Numbered from the stretch's first letter, positions 32,930 through 42,892 are shown. The stretch is DNA of 52,606 nucleotides from Pelobacter sp. UBA6812 (GCA_002452265.1 DKEW01000061.1:41049-93654); one strand, 5' to 3'. The notes: a model not told the origin generated them from the sequence alone. Translations and numbers: made by a program.

Positions 32930-33160
32930 GAGGCTCTTTTCCGTGTAGTTTTTAATAGATATGCGAATGGAGTAATGTACAAAACCCCCCTGTCTTTGTA
33001 AAGCGAAAAGACATGACGAGGTCCCGGGAATTAGGTGCTTGCTGTTTTCATTGATCCGGATATTTTAACGTTGATTCTTTGTCTTTTGCTGGATACCATT
33101 CGCCAAGTCGTGAATAAAATTATTATGTTTTAAAACAGCTACAATTGTATTGCCCGACCT

Positions 33161-33169
33161 TGCTATAAT
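33161..33169 (+). promoter_or_regulatory. Extended -10 promoter for the acyl-CoA ligase gene
   Basis: TGCTATAAT is an extended -10 (TGnTATAAT) 58 bp upstream of the start codon. No good -35 is visible. The 297-bp divergent gap (32930-33226) has no other gene. Confidence 0.6.
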
Positions 33170-33226
33170 TAACCGTAATTCGGGGAAAACCTTTAAGACC
33201 CACTTGATCCGTCAGAGGAGTTTTTT

Positions 33227-35101
33227 TTGAAAACTATAGACGACCTGATAAAACTGTCGGTAAATAAATCACCGGAAAAGCCGGCCTTGCGCGTGAAGGT
33301 GGCCGGGGTCTGGCAAACAACCACCTATCAGCAATTATGGCAAGATGTTACTGACATAGGTGGCGGTTTGCGCGGATGGGGAGTAAAAAAAGGTGATCGC
33401 GTGGCTTTGCTCGGTGCAACAACGCCTTCATGGATTGCCGCCTATCTTGCGATCCTGCAAAGTGGCGGAATTGTGGTTCCTGTCGACAAAGAACTCAAAA
33501 CCGGCGAATTACGTCATGTGCTTGGCGATTGCGGCGCCCGGTTGCTGATGACTGAACAAGCTTACCTTGAATCACTTTACGACATAGGGAAGGACCTGGC
33601 GGCCCTTGAAAAAATCGTTGTCTTTGAAAATCCCGCTGAGAGAGCGCTACCTTCACAGCTCAGCCAGGCCATGGAAGAGGTCGTGGATGCCTGGCGCGAC
33701 CTCGTTCAACGGTACCAGATTCCTACTGAGGCCAAAAACCATGTAGAAACATTGGGGCTCAATCTGGAGAAACTGCTGCGACAGAAGGATGCGAAAATCG
33801 AAGTATCAGACACAAAACATAATCATTATCCGAGTGTGTTTAACGAACTAGCTGAAGATAAACGAATTTTCAATCGGCGATTCAACCTTGCCTGCCTGGC
33901 AGAATTTGCGCAAGACGGTCCACCCCCTCCCATAGACCGCAGTCCTCACGATACGGCGGTCATACTCTATACTTCCGGTACAACAGGGCGCTCCAAGGGA
34001 GCCATGTTGAGCCACGCCAATATCGTTACCAACATAGAATCAGCAGTCCGACATCTTGATGTCCATGAGGGGATGCACACCCTTTCATTTTTGCCCATCA
34101 ACCACGTTTTTGAGCAAGTTGCCGGCATTCTTGCCCCTTTGTCCTTGAGCGGCACGATCTCCATCGCGGAATCGCTTAAAAAAATTGGCCAGAACCTGGT
34201 TGAGGAACATCCGAGTCACGTTATGGGCGTACCGGCAGTCTATCGGGTTTTACTAGGTCGCATAACCCGTAATATTGAGGAAAAACCTCTATCGAGAACC
34301 CTGTTCGCCCTGCCTTTCACGCGGCCTCTCGTCACGGCCAAAGTCAGAAAAGCACTTGGTAAAAACATTACGTTCGTAAGTGGCGGCGCAGCCCTGGATC
34401 CTGACATTGCAAAAGGTATGACCAAGCTTGGATTTACCATTGTGCAGGGATACGGCATCACTGAAACCTCACCCATTATTGCTGCGGAATGTCCCACAAA
34501 GCGCAAACTCGGTACCGTTGGACAGGTCATCCCGGGAGTCGAGGTACGCATTGACCATCCGAACCAGGAAGGTGTCGGCGAAATTCTGGTTAAAGGCCCG
34601 AATGTGATGCAGGGATACTACAATCGTCCGAAGGCAACGGCCGAAGCCATCGTCGATGGATGGTACCACACGGGCGACCTTGGCCACCTCGACGATGATG
34701 GCTTCCTGTCGATTCGCGGTCGCATGAAGAATCTGATCGTGACCCCGAACGGCAAAAATGTTTATCCTGAAGAAGTGGAAAATGAACTCTTGAAATGTCC
34801 GTTTATTGCAGAAGTTATGGTTTACGGGCACAAACTTTCAGATACCGCCGAGGAGGTTCATGCTATCATCTATCCGGACCAGGAGGCGCTGGATGCTTAC
34901 GTCAAGGATACCGATAAACAATCGATGAGCGAAACCGATGTAGAGGAACTGATCCGTCGTGAAGTGCTTGAAGCGGGCAAACGCCTGGCCGACTACAAAA
35001 GGGTGAAACGTTTCACCCTGCGTGATGATGAATTCCCCAAAACAACAACCCGAAAAATTAAACGCTATGTGGTGGAGGCGGATATCCTGGCTGCCAGATA
35101 A
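33227..35101 (+). CDS. Long-chain acyl-CoA synthetase (AMP-forming)
   Basis: This 624-residue ANL-superfamily enzyme has the P-loop LYTSGTTGRSKGAMLSH, GYGITETSP, the hinge GWYHTGDLGHLDDDG and KNLIVTPNGKNVYPEEVENE near the catalytic Lys region. It activates fatty acids to acyl-CoA through an acyl-AMP. It initiates at a TTG (33227) with GAGGAG six bases upstream. A charged insertion (about residues 170-215) between the N-terminal region and the P-loop is somewhat long. It ends 7 bp from the stop codon of the convergent CLC gene. Confidence 0.93.
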   Translation: MKTIDDLIKLSVNKSPEKPALRVKVAGVWQTTTYQQLWQDVTDIGGGLRGWGVKKGDRVALLGATTPSWIAAYLAILQSGGIVVPVDKELKTGELRHVLGDCGARLLMTEQAYLESLYDIGKDLAALEKIVVFENPAERALPSQLSQAMEEVVDAWRDLVQRYQIPTEAKNHVETLGLNLEKLLRQKDAKIEVSDTKHNHYPSVFNELAEDKRIFNRRFNLACLAEFAQDGPPPPIDRSPHDTAVILYTSGTTGRSKGAMLSHANIVTNIESAVRHLDVHEGMHTLSFLPINHVFEQVAGILAPLSLSGTISIAESLKKIGQNLVEEHPSHVMGVPAVYRVLLGRITRNIEEKPLSRTLFALPFTRPLVTAKVRKALGKNITFVSGGAALDPDIAKGMTKLGFTIVQGYGITETSPIIAAECPTKRKLGTVGQVIPGVEVRIDHPNQEGVGEILVKGPNVMQGYYNRPKATAEAIVDGWYHTGDLGHLDDDGFLSIRGRMKNLIVTPNGKNVYPEEVENELLKCPFIAEVMVYGHKLSDTAEEVHAIIYPDQEALDAYVKDTDKQSMSETDVEELIRREVLEAGKRLADYKRVKRFTLRDDEFPKTTTRKIKRYVVEADILAAR

Positions 35102-35108
35102 ATATGCC

Positions 35109-36920
35109 TCAAGTTTCCGCAAAAACGCCTTTTTTCTTTTCCAATTCGCTTGCATAACGTGTCAATACAGCCCGGCGCGAAAGCATGAATAAAACTTTTC
35201 CGGGTTGGGCCTGATCGACCACTGGAATTTCTTCGATGCCGCGCCGGGTGAATTTGTGCAAAGCCAGCGTCAATGACTCCTGCGGAGTCGTTGTTATGAC
35301 CTTGGACACCGCGACATCCTTTGCAAGAATCAGCGCCGGGGGCACATCGTCGTGAAGAATACGCCGTAAATCATTAATGGAAAAAATGCCTACCATTTGC
35401 CCTTCCCTGTTAATCACAGGAAAATAACTCGTATTACTGCCGGCCATCTTCTCGATAATTTTATTCAGCGGCATGTCTTCAGGTATAAGCGTAGGTTCTC
35501 GCCCAAATTCAGACAATTCGCCAACCGAGATACCTGCCAGAACATTGACTACCAGGTCCCCCAAATGGGCTGGAGAATCGATGCGTCCAGGTACCTGCTG
35601 TTTGTAAATGGAACTGCGTCGGAACAAGACCATGGCTACAACGCAAACCAGCATCAGTGGAGCCAATAAAGCATAGTTTCCTGTCAACTCGCTGACCATG
35701 ATAAGGGTAGCGATAGGAGTATTGGCAACTCCGGCAAAAAAGCCTGCCATACCGATAATCACGCAGGCACGCGGGTCAGCCATAAGGGTGGGCATCAGAG
35801 CGTTCACGATGGCGCCAAAGCTACCTCCAAGCATGGCACCGATAACCAGGCTCGGGGCAAAGACTCCGCCGGACCCACCCGATGAGATCGTCAGGCTGGT
35901 AGCTATAATTTTGCCGAACGCCAGCAAAACCATTATCCACAATGCTATCTTTCCGTAAAGTGCCGCTTGAACCCAACCGTATCCCGATCCCAGCACCTGA
36001 GGCACAAACATCGCCATGATCCCAAGGAGAAGCCCCCCCAGAGCTGGTTTCAAAAATATGGGGATGTTCATTGCCTTAAAACGATCCCGAACATAATAAA
36101 AAGTGCGCACGTACCCAGTCCCCATAAGCGCGCATGCGATACTCAGCAGAAGGTACAATCCAAGCTCAATCGGATGTTCAAAACGAAATGCCGGAGTCGC
36201 CAGCAAGGGACTCCAACCGGTTGCAGCGCCAAATAATGAGTACGCTACAATCGATGAAATAATGCAGGGGATCAGCCCTTCATGTTCAAATTCGGGATCC
36301 TGATATAGTACTTCAACCGCAAAAAGCGCTCCCCCAAGGGGCGCTCTGAAGGTGGCGCCAATCCCTCCTGCCATGCCGGCCAACAGCAATATGCGGCGAT
36401 CGGACACGGAGAGTTTCAACCGATCAGCCAGAAAGGAACCAAATCCGGCTCCGATCTGAGCGATGGGCCCTTCCCTGCCTGCCGATCCGCCGGTACTTAT
36501 GGTAGCGATAGAAGCGATGGCTTTCACGATGGGAACCCGACCTCGTATGAATCCTTTTTTCTTATGGAATGCCTCTATGACGGCGTCTGTTCCGTGCCCT
36601 TCAGCTTCAGGAGCAAAGGTGAAAACCAGCCAGCCGGACAACAATCCGCCAAGAGATGGAATCAAAAATAGAAACCATCGATGTTTCATCTGCAAAGTCG
36701 TTATAACCTCGCCGGATTGCATCGAATTCCCATGACCGGGGTAGAAAAGCCCACCCCAATGCACGAGTATCCACTCCGTAGCCGCGTCGGTTGCAAAATA
36801 AAATGCCACGGCTCCAAGTCCGGCAACAAGGCCAACCATGGCGCTAAGCAACATGAATCGTCCAACCGCACGAACATCAAGGCTTCGAGGGTTTGTGTGT
36901 GACTTAAGAGGATCAGTCAT
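35109..36920 (-). CDS. CLC-family chloride channel/antiporter with C-terminal CBS pair
   Basis: This protein (603 residues from the ATG chosen at 36920) has the CLC signature GSAGREGPIAQIGAG with the gating Glu, FRAPLGGALFAVEVL and GSGGVFAPSLVIGAM. Two CBS domains follow (about residues 450-600: MVGIFSINDLRRIL, RRGIEEIPVVDQ) that usually bind adenosine nucleotides. It moves chloride across the inner membrane; channel or H+ antiport cannot be decided here. The start is uncertain because no good ribosome-binding site precedes any candidate. Confidence 0.94.
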   Translation of the reverse strand: MTDPLKSHTNPRSLDVRAVGRFMLLSAMVGLVAGLGAVAFYFATDAATEWILVHWGGLFYPGHGNSMQSGEVITTLQMKHRWFLFLIPSLGGLLSGWLVFTFAPEAEGHGTDAVIEAFHKKKGFIRGRVPIVKAIASIATISTGGSAGREGPIAQIGAGFGSFLADRLKLSVSDRRILLLAGMAGGIGATFRAPLGGALFAVEVLYQDPEFEHEGLIPCIISSIVAYSLFGAATGWSPLLATPAFRFEHPIELGLYLLLSIACALMGTGYVRTFYYVRDRFKAMNIPIFLKPALGGLLLGIMAMFVPQVLGSGYGWVQAALYGKIALWIMVLLAFGKIIATSLTISSGGSGGVFAPSLVIGAMLGGSFGAIVNALMPTLMADPRACVIIGMAGFFAGVANTPIATLIMVSELTGNYALLAPLMLVCVVAMVLFRRSSIYKQQVPGRIDSPAHLGDLVVNVLAGISVGELSEFGREPTLIPEDMPLNKIIEKMAGSNTSYFPVINREGQMVGIFSINDLRRILHDDVPPALILAKDVAVSKVITTTPQESLTLALHKFTRRGIEEIPVVDQAQPGKVLFMLSRRAVLTRYASELEKKKGVFAET

Positions 36921-37181
36921 ATTTCTCATTCTGAAAAATTGCGATACCCTTGCATGGATCATTACAAAAGATAGGCAGTACAGTGTCAACCCATGAAAGA
37001 GGTAACAATATCGGCGTCTTAAATAATTAAATAACAGCGTTTTACTTTAAAAGGTTTGCGAGCAACTAGCAATCCCTTTATGCGTCAAACAATGCAAAAA
37101 GTTTTCTTGTGATATTATCTACACATAACCAGCCTAACAAAATGCATTGTAAAGCATGTCACCAACCGTAAAGGAGGCATC

Positions 37182-38117
37182 ATGGAGCGGAGACGCTTTT
37201 TGCATGATGTGACCTATTGGTCCCTGTCCTGCTTTCTGTTGTTGCACTGGCCCTTCCCTACACTCACCACTTCTGCTCAAGCGCAAACGCCACAATCCGG
37301 AATGGCCCTTTCCAAGGTAGGCATAGGCAAAGACAAAGATTATCGGAAACTGGTACGTCAGGTAATTGCTCTCATCGGAGGAATGGGGGCCTTTGTCAAA
37401 CCTGGAGCCCGCGTTGTAATCAAACCGAACATGTCGTTTGACAGACCCCCGGAAATGGGAGCGACCACACATCCGCTCGTGGTTAGAACCTTGGCAGAAA
37501 TGGCCTTGGAAGCAGGAGCCAGTCAAGTGAGAATATTTGATCGGACCTGTAATGAAGCACGTCGGTGTTATCATAATAGTGGCATTTTACCGGCAATCCA
37601 AGGCATGGATAACCGCAAGGTGCGCTGTGACTATATCGACCGCAGAAAGTTTGTCACCGTCCCCATACCAGAGGGGCGGGTATTGAAAGGCTGGGATATC
37701 TATCGCGACGCCTTGGAGGCTGACTGCTACATTAATGTTCCCGTCGCCAAGCAACATGGCCTCGCCGGCTTGTCTCTCAGCCTTAAAAACAACATGGGAA
37801 TCCTTGGTGGCAATCGTGGTCAATTACACCGCAAGCTCGATCAGAACTTAGCCGATTTGGCTACCATTATCCGCCCCACCCTTAACGTGGTCGATGCCAC
37901 GCGCATGCTGCTTCGCAACGGTCCACAAGGAGGCAGCCTTAGAGATGTTCAAACGAACGACACTATTCTTGCCTCTTCTGATCCGGTTGCTGTTGACGCC
38001 TGCGCAACCATGCTTTTCGGACGTTCGCCGGATGAAATAGGTGCCACGGTTGCTGCGGCAGATATGGGGCTTGGCATCATGCGATTGAACCGGATCAACA
38101 GAATCGAACGGCCATGA
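37182..38117 (+). CDS. DUF362 protein with twin-arginine-like leader
   Basis: This 311-residue protein has an N-terminal MERRRFLHDVTYW followed by a hydrophobic stretch and AQAQ, which resembles a Tat leader. The DUF362 domain follows with VVIKPNMSFDRPPEMGATTHP, LEADCYINVPVAKQHGLAG and SSDPVAVDACAT. A strong AAAGGAGG precedes the ATG. The last codons overlap the next gene by 4 bp (ATGA), so it is coupled to the NapH-like membrane ferredoxin. A redox role at the membrane is inferred. The 261-bp region before it holds only AT-rich promoter-like sequence. Confidence 0.87.
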   Translation: MERRRFLHDVTYWSLSCFLLLHWPFPTLTTSAQAQTPQSGMALSKVGIGKDKDYRKLVRQVIALIGGMGAFVKPGARVVIKPNMSFDRPPEMGATTHPLVVRTLAEMALEAGASQVRIFDRTCNEARRCYHNSGILPAIQGMDNRKVRCDYIDRRKFVTVPIPEGRVLKGWDIYRDALEADCYINVPVAKQHGLAGLSLSLKNNMGILGGNRGQLHRKLDQNLADLATIIRPTLNVVDATRMLLRNGPQGGSLRDVQTNDTILASSDPVAVDACATMLFGRSPDEIGATVAAADMGLGIMRLNRINRIERP

Positions 38118-39679
38118 ATATTTACCCCACACCTGTATTTTTGCGGCGTTTTAGTCAGGGGCTTTTTCTGTGTATTTTTATCGTTTTGTTTCTGCACACC
38201 GACTATCAGGGTCAGGATGAGATTTCCGGAGCGGTCAACTTGCTGTTTCGCGTTGACCCCCTGATTGCCTTGGCGTCGTCCCTCGCCACGCGCACCGTTA
38301 TTACCCTGGTCTTACCTGCTATATTTTTACTCCTGTCATGCCTTATCCTGGGGCGCTGGTTCTGTGGTTGGGCCTGCCCCATGGGCACTTTGCTGGATTA
38401 TGTCAGGCCGTTGCTTGGCAAAAAACCAGCTACCATCCCTGCAGAGCTGCCAAAGCTGCGCTATATGCTGTTGCTTATTATCCTTGTTGGCGCTTTGTTC
38501 GGTTTACCTTTGGTTGGATTTTTTGATCCTTTTGCCATTCTTGTGCGCGGCCTATCGATGGCCCTCTACCCTGCCTTTAGCATGGCGATCGAAAAATTTT
38601 TCACCCTCACCTATAACCATGGGCCGGCATGGCTTAACATGCTTACCGAGCCTGCATATCAGTTTTTGCGAGCGACGGTACTACCCTTCGAGCAAAAAAT
38701 ATTCACACTGGCCCTTCCTGCAGCCTTGATGCTGGGGACACTATTTTTATTGGAAATATTTCAACGGCGGTTTTTTTGCCGGTATGTATGCCCTTTGGGG
38801 GCTCTGCTCGCTCTCGCGGCACGAATGGCCCCCTGGAAGATCAGCAACCGGCAACCAGCCTGCACCGTTTGCGGAAAATGCAACGTTCTGTGCCGGACGG
38901 GGGCCATAGATAAACAGGGCCAGGTAAACAGTGAAAGGTGCATCCTATGCCTGGACTGTTTAACCGGTTGTCCCCAGCATCAATTTGTATTCAGTCGCCA
39001 GCATGAACGTGCAGTGCTCCTTGCTGAGGGGCTTAGCCGCCGCGCTTTTATGGGCACAACTGTTAGTGCTATCGCTTTGCCATTTTTGTTTGCAGTACGT
39101 CCTCTCAAGCGTTATCCGGAGCCTTCCTTGATCAGGCCGCCCGGTGCGCTCCCGGAAGAGGAGTTTCTGGGTCGCTGTGTAAGGTGCGGTGAATGCATGC
39201 AAGTATGTATCGGCAATGCTCTTCATCCTACCTTTATGGAAGCTGGCGCAGAGGGAATTTTCACACCAAGGCTGATTCCTCGCATTGGCTATTGCGAGTA
39301 CCAATGCACATTATGTGGCCAGGTCTGTCCTACCGGCGCCTTAAAGCAACTGCCACCGATAAAAAAACAGACTGTCGTCATCGGCTTGGCCTCTATTGAC
39401 CGCAACCGGTGTTTACCTTACGCGAAAGGGGTACCATGCATCGTATGCGAAGAGCATTGTCCTACGCCTGAAAAAGCTATTCGCCTTCGTGAAGTATCGA
39501 TATTAAACGAAATGGGGCAAGTGGTGAGAGTGAAGCAACCTTATGTGGTCGATAAACTATGCATCGGTTGCGGAATCTGCGAAAACAAGTGTCCCCTGCC
39601 GGGTCATAGTGCAATCGTGGTCACCTCAGCGGGTGAAACACGCCACAAAAGAGCGACCGATAGCAATGGTTACACCTAG
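38114..39679 (+). CDS. NapH-like membrane protein fused to NapG/MauM-like ferredoxin
   Basis: This 521-residue protein has an N-terminal membrane half with about five spans and the NapH motifs WFCGWACPMGTLLDY and FFCRYVCPLGAL. A cytoplasmic ferredoxin region follows (CTVCGKCNVLC, CILCLDCLTGCP). Then comes an internal RRAFMGTTVSAIALPFLF segment like a Tat or anchor sequence, and more [4Fe-4S] motifs (CVRCGECMQVC, CTLCGQVCP, CIGCGICENKCPLP). In other bacteria these are separate NapH and NapG/MauM proteins that pass electrons from quinol to the periplasm. The stop codon TAG lies in the end of the palindromic repeat at 39676. Confidence 0.88.
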   Translation: MNIYPTPVFLRRFSQGLFLCIFIVLFLHTDYQGQDEISGAVNLLFRVDPLIALASSLATRTVITLVLPAIFLLLSCLILGRWFCGWACPMGTLLDYVRPLLGKKPATIPAELPKLRYMLLLIILVGALFGLPLVGFFDPFAILVRGLSMALYPAFSMAIEKFFTLTYNHGPAWLNMLTEPAYQFLRATVLPFEQKIFTLALPAALMLGTLFLLEIFQRRFFCRYVCPLGALLALAARMAPWKISNRQPACTVCGKCNVLCRTGAIDKQGQVNSERCILCLDCLTGCPQHQFVFSRQHERAVLLAEGLSRRAFMGTTVSAIALPFLFAVRPLKRYPEPSLIRPPGALPEEEFLGRCVRCGECMQVCIGNALHPTFMEAGAEGIFTPRLIPRIGYCEYQCTLCGQVCPTGALKQLPPIKKQTVVIGLASIDRNRCLPYAKGVPCIVCEEHCPTPEKAIRLREVSILNEMGQVVRVKQPYVVDKLCIGCGICENKCPLPGHSAIVVTSAGETRHKRATDSNGYT

Positions 39680-39844
39680 GAGTCTGTCGGACTATCCATG
39701 GACCGGCTGCAAATTCGTCTGTTTGGCCCATACTTCAGGTCCTTTTTAGCCCATAGTTACAGCTATGAACCTTCAAACGACCTGAAATCTGTTCTCAAAC
39801 ATCCAAATTTTCGCTTCACCCCGAATAGTCCGACAGGCTCCTAG
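39676..39844. repeat. 169-bp MITE-like palindromic repeat
   Basis: The ends are 20-bp inverted repeats, CTAGGAGTCTGTCGGACTAT at 39676-39695 and its complement with one mismatch at 39825-39844. Inner segments also pair (CTTCAGGTC with GACCTGAAA, and CATAG-N6-CTATG at the centre), so the unit can fold into one long cruciform. It has no coding capacity. From memory, repeats with these ends are common in Geobacter-type genomes. Confidence 0.85.
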
Positions 39845-39914
39845 TAAAAGATTAAAAATTTAACGAGGTGGGCTTTGATCCTCTGTTCGCAGTCTATCAA
39901 CTGACCTGTCCTAT

Positions 39915-40319
39915 TCAATCAGGGGGCTTAGTAAGAAAAAGACGCGCCTCCGCTTCGGCATATACTTCGCCGGTCAAAACCAGACGCGAGCGGGCTGTCA
40001 CAACTTGTCTGCGATGCGTCAGAACTTCGCCAAAAAGAGTTACTACCTGACCACATGGCACTGGTTTGCGATAACGAACCTGCAGTTCAGCCGTAACGGC
40101 CTGCTGCCCCAAGGGCATGGCGGCGTAAATACAAGCTTCATCAAGAAGTGCTGCAAGAATACCACCATGCACGATCATCCCCCAGCCCTGGAAGGTCTTC
40201 CCAATCAGGACCGAGCCAAATGAACACATCAATTCGCCATTGGATTGAAACCTAGCCTGCAGTCCATGGCGATTGTCATCACCGCATACAAAGCAATTCT
40301 CTGTTTTGCTAAGTTGCAT
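39915..40319 (-). CDS. PaaI-type hotdog thioesterase
   Basis: This 134-residue protein has CFVCGDDNRHGLQARF at the N-terminus, the catalytic region MIVHGGILAALLDEACIYAA and EVYAEAEARLFL at the end. It should hydrolyse small acyl-CoA or phenylacetyl-CoA-type thioesters. It is an intact relative of the broken copy at 17076 and could replace it. It lies 3 bases after the TM2 gene on the same strand. Confidence 0.9.
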   Translation of the reverse strand: MQLSKTENCFVCGDDNRHGLQARFQSNGELMCSFGSVLIGKTFQGWGMIVHGGILAALLDEACIYAAMPLGQQAVTAELQVRYRKPVPCGQVVTLFGEVLTHRRQVVTARSRLVLTGEVYAEAEARLFLTKPPD

Positions 40320-40322
40320 GAG

Positions 40323-40721
40323 CTAGGCTACTCCCCGGTTGATTTCAGAAACCTGACTGTTAAGGGTCCAGAAATCATAAAGAATTCCGAGTCCGAAAAT
40401 GCCTGCAGTCAAAAGATAAATTAAACCTGTGACCCATTTGCCAAGATAAAAGCGGTGTACACCCAGCACGCCAAGAAAGCCAAGCAACAGCCAGGCGATG
40501 TTATAGTCAATTCGTCCGGGACTAAATCGCTGACTCGCTTGCCGATCCATGCCAGGGATGAGGAAAAGGTCAATAATCCAGCCGATAAAGAACAGCCCCA
40601 GGGTGAAAAAATAGATGGTGCCGCTGATGGGCTTTCCGTAATAAAAGCGATGCGCACCGATAAAACCGAAAATCCATAAAAGGTAACCGATGAGCAGGCT
40701 ATGGGTATTGTCGTTATTCAT
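40323..40721 (-). CDS. TM2-domain protein with two TM2 repeats
   Basis: This 132-residue membrane protein is an internal duplication. WIFGFIGAHRFYYGKPISG and LGFLGVLGVHRFYLGKWVTG are two TM2 motifs, each followed by a second hydrophobic span (four in all). The ATG at 40721 has GGAGGG upstream. TM2 proteins are of unknown function. Confidence 0.9.
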   Translation of the reverse strand: MNNDNTHSLLIGYLLWIFGFIGAHRFYYGKPISGTIYFFTLGLFFIGWIIDLFLIPGMDRQASQRFSPGRIDYNIAWLLLGFLGVLGVHRFYLGKWVTGLIYLLTAGIFGLGILYDFWTLNSQVSEINRGVA

Positions 40722-40792
40722 GATATCACCCTCCTTAAACATAAAGTGTTTTCTTGTAATATGCGGCTATCTATATGATATACAGTTTAATT

Positions 40793-42193
40793 CTAAATGT
40801 CGCTCCCGTCTATCGATCCTTGCGTGGGACGTATCTCGCAGTGTAAGTCAATGTGTGCGTTTTCCTGCATGGACGATGATAAAGATTTCGTATTTTGGAT
40901 GCCCAGCTCGCGAAGACCTTCTGCGCGACGAACCAGATTCCCCCGCCCGGTGGACAGACGCTTATGTGCCTGATCATAGGACTGACGCGCCTTGTCCAGA
41001 TGATCTCCTACCTTTTCAAGATCAGCCACAAACCGTACAAAATGGTCGTAGAGGTTTCCAGCCTGTCGTGCAATTTCCATGGCGTTGCGATTCTGATATT
41101 CATATCGCCATATGTTCTGGATGGTTCGCAGTGTGACCAACAATGTCGAAGGAGAAACAATCATAATGTTATGCTCGAAGCACTTGCGAAAAAGATTTCC
41201 ATCCTCCTCAAGGGCCAACATAAAAGCGCCTTCGACAGGTATAAACATAAGCACAAAATCGAGACTGGTGATTTCAGGTAGCGCTTCGTATTGTTTGCCC
41301 TGCAATTCCTTGATGTGTGAATACAGGGAAACCAGGTGTTGACGTAGAGCCTGTTTTTTCAGATCTTCGTCGCTAGCATTCACGTACTTTTCATACGCCG
41401 TCAAAGACACTTTGGAGTCAATAATAATGTCTTTATTCTCAGGCAAATGCACAATGATATCGGGGCGTAATTGGCGGCCTTGCATATCGCGATAACTGCC
41501 TTGGGCTTCGTACTCGCGCCCTTTATGCAAGCCAGACTGCTCCAGAACACGCTCAAGGATAACCTCACCCCAGTTGCCTTGTGTCTTGGATTGCCCCTTT
41601 AATGCATTGGTAAGATTGACGGCGTCTGTCTGAATCTGCTGATTGAGATCCTGCAGTCTTACTACTTCCTGACGTAGGGAAAAACGTTCACGGGCTTCCT
41701 TTTGGTACGTATCATCGACCTTCTTTTCAAAATCTTTGAGTTGCTCCCGAAATGGAGTTAACAGCTGGTCGAGATTTGTACGACTCTGGTCGGCAAATCG
41801 GCGACTTTTATCCTCAAAAATCCGGTGCGCCAGATTCTGAAATTCGAGACGCAACTGCTCCCTGGCCTCCTGCAGAAGCGTCAGTTTTTCAGAGGCCTGC
41901 TTACGTTCTTCGCTAAGTCGGGTTTCTAACTCTGCATTGCGCACCGTAGCCGTCGAAAGGGCCTGAGAAATATCCCTGAGTTCATGCTCAGTATCCCGCA
42001 GTCGCGCATATAACGCAGCCATCTCCAGTCCACGGGCCTCTAAGCGTTCTTCCAGGACTATTTGTGTAGCCGATGCTTGCTGTTGCAATGCAATTATGCC
42101 GAGTTCCGCACGGCGCTTCATGATAAATACTGCCATCAGAACACCGAGAACACTGCCACTGGCTATCGAAACGAAAATAATCAACAGATTCAT
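40793..42193 (-). CDS. rmuC: DNA recombination protein RmuC
   Basis: This 466-residue protein has an N-terminal membrane anchor (LLIIFVSIASGSVLGVLMAV) and a long coiled coil (about 40-190). The RmuC nuclease-like domain follows with GNWGEVILERVLEQSGL, RPDIIVHLPENKDIIIDSKVS, VLMFIPVEGAF and MIVSPSTLLVTLRTI. It limits inversion at short inverted repeats. The ATG at 42193 is preferred over an upstream TTG. It is probably monocistronic. Confidence 0.95.
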   Translation of the reverse strand: MNLLIIFVSIASGSVLGVLMAVFIMKRRAELGIIALQQQASATQIVLEERLEARGLEMAALYARLRDTEHELRDISQALSTATVRNAELETRLSEERKQASEKLTLLQEAREQLRLEFQNLAHRIFEDKSRRFADQSRTNLDQLLTPFREQLKDFEKKVDDTYQKEARERFSLRQEVVRLQDLNQQIQTDAVNLTNALKGQSKTQGNWGEVILERVLEQSGLHKGREYEAQGSYRDMQGRQLRPDIIVHLPENKDIIIDSKVSLTAYEKYVNASDEDLKKQALRQHLVSLYSHIKELQGKQYEALPEITSLDFVLMFIPVEGAFMLALEEDGNLFRKCFEHNIMIVSPSTLLVTLRTIQNIWRYEYQNRNAMEIARQAGNLYDHFVRFVADLEKVGDHLDKARQSYDQAHKRLSTGRGNLVRRAEGLRELGIQNTKSLSSSMQENAHIDLHCEIRPTQGSIDGSDI

Positions 42194-42290
42194 ATCAATC
42201 AATGTACCTTAGTGCGTCTACGAAGTCATGCTGATGCAGAGTTAATCCAAGCTATATTACTCCAATTGGATCATTCAAAAAGCAGATACT

Positions 42291-42821
42291 TCAGCTTTGT
42301 CCGTAAACATTATAGAAAACCTTATCGTAATTAAGCGATTCCTGTGTATGAGGACGCTTGGTCTCATCAGGATATCCAAGGCTGATAATCGATGCGACTT
42401 CAAGGTTATCCGGGATCTGCAGTAACTCTTTAATATAATGTTGGGCTGAAATGGTGCTGCTATGTTGGCGCAATCGTATCTGCACCCAGCAACTGCCAAG
42501 CCCCATCTCCTCAGCCGTAAGTTGAAGGATCGTGGCTGCGACAGCACAATCCTCCACCCAGACATCGCAACGCGCAGGATCAGCCAGCAACACCACAGCC
42601 AATGCCGCGCCTTTTAAAAAACCGGAACCATGTTCTTTGCTGCGGCCAAGCTTACCAAGCAATCCTGGTTCACTCACAAGTACAAATTGCCAGGGATTAA
42701 GGTTTCGAGAAGATGGGGAACGCAATAAGGCTTCAATAAGCGTTTCGATTTTTTCTTTTTCTATGGGGCGGGGTTGGTATTTCCTTATGCTGCGGCGCTT
42801 TTTCAGTAAAGATAGTAGCAT
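42291..42821 (-). CDS. Nitroreductase-family FMN protein (tandem copy A)
   Basis: This 176-residue protein has the FMN-binding start RRSIRKYQPRPIEKEKIETL, SPSSRNLNPWQFVLV and WVEDCAVAATILQLTAEEMG, and ends SLGYPDETKRPHTQESL. It is a short flavin reductase-type enzyme reducing nitro or quinone compounds with NAD(P)H. AGGAGG precedes the ATG at 42821. It is a paralogue of the next gene. Confidence 0.9.
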   Translation of the reverse strand: MLLSLLKKRRSIRKYQPRPIEKEKIETLIEALLRSPSSRNLNPWQFVLVSEPGLLGKLGRSKEHGSGFLKGAALAVVLLADPARCDVWVEDCAVAATILQLTAEEMGLGSCWVQIRLRQHSSTISAQHYIKELLQIPDNLEVASIISLGYPDETKRPHTQESLNYDKVFYNVYGQS

Positions 42822-42892
42822 GGTTTTTCCTCCTGTAAGAGATATCATCCAGGCTTTTTGTTCCCTATATAAAAGCAGGGCCCCCCGGCCGT

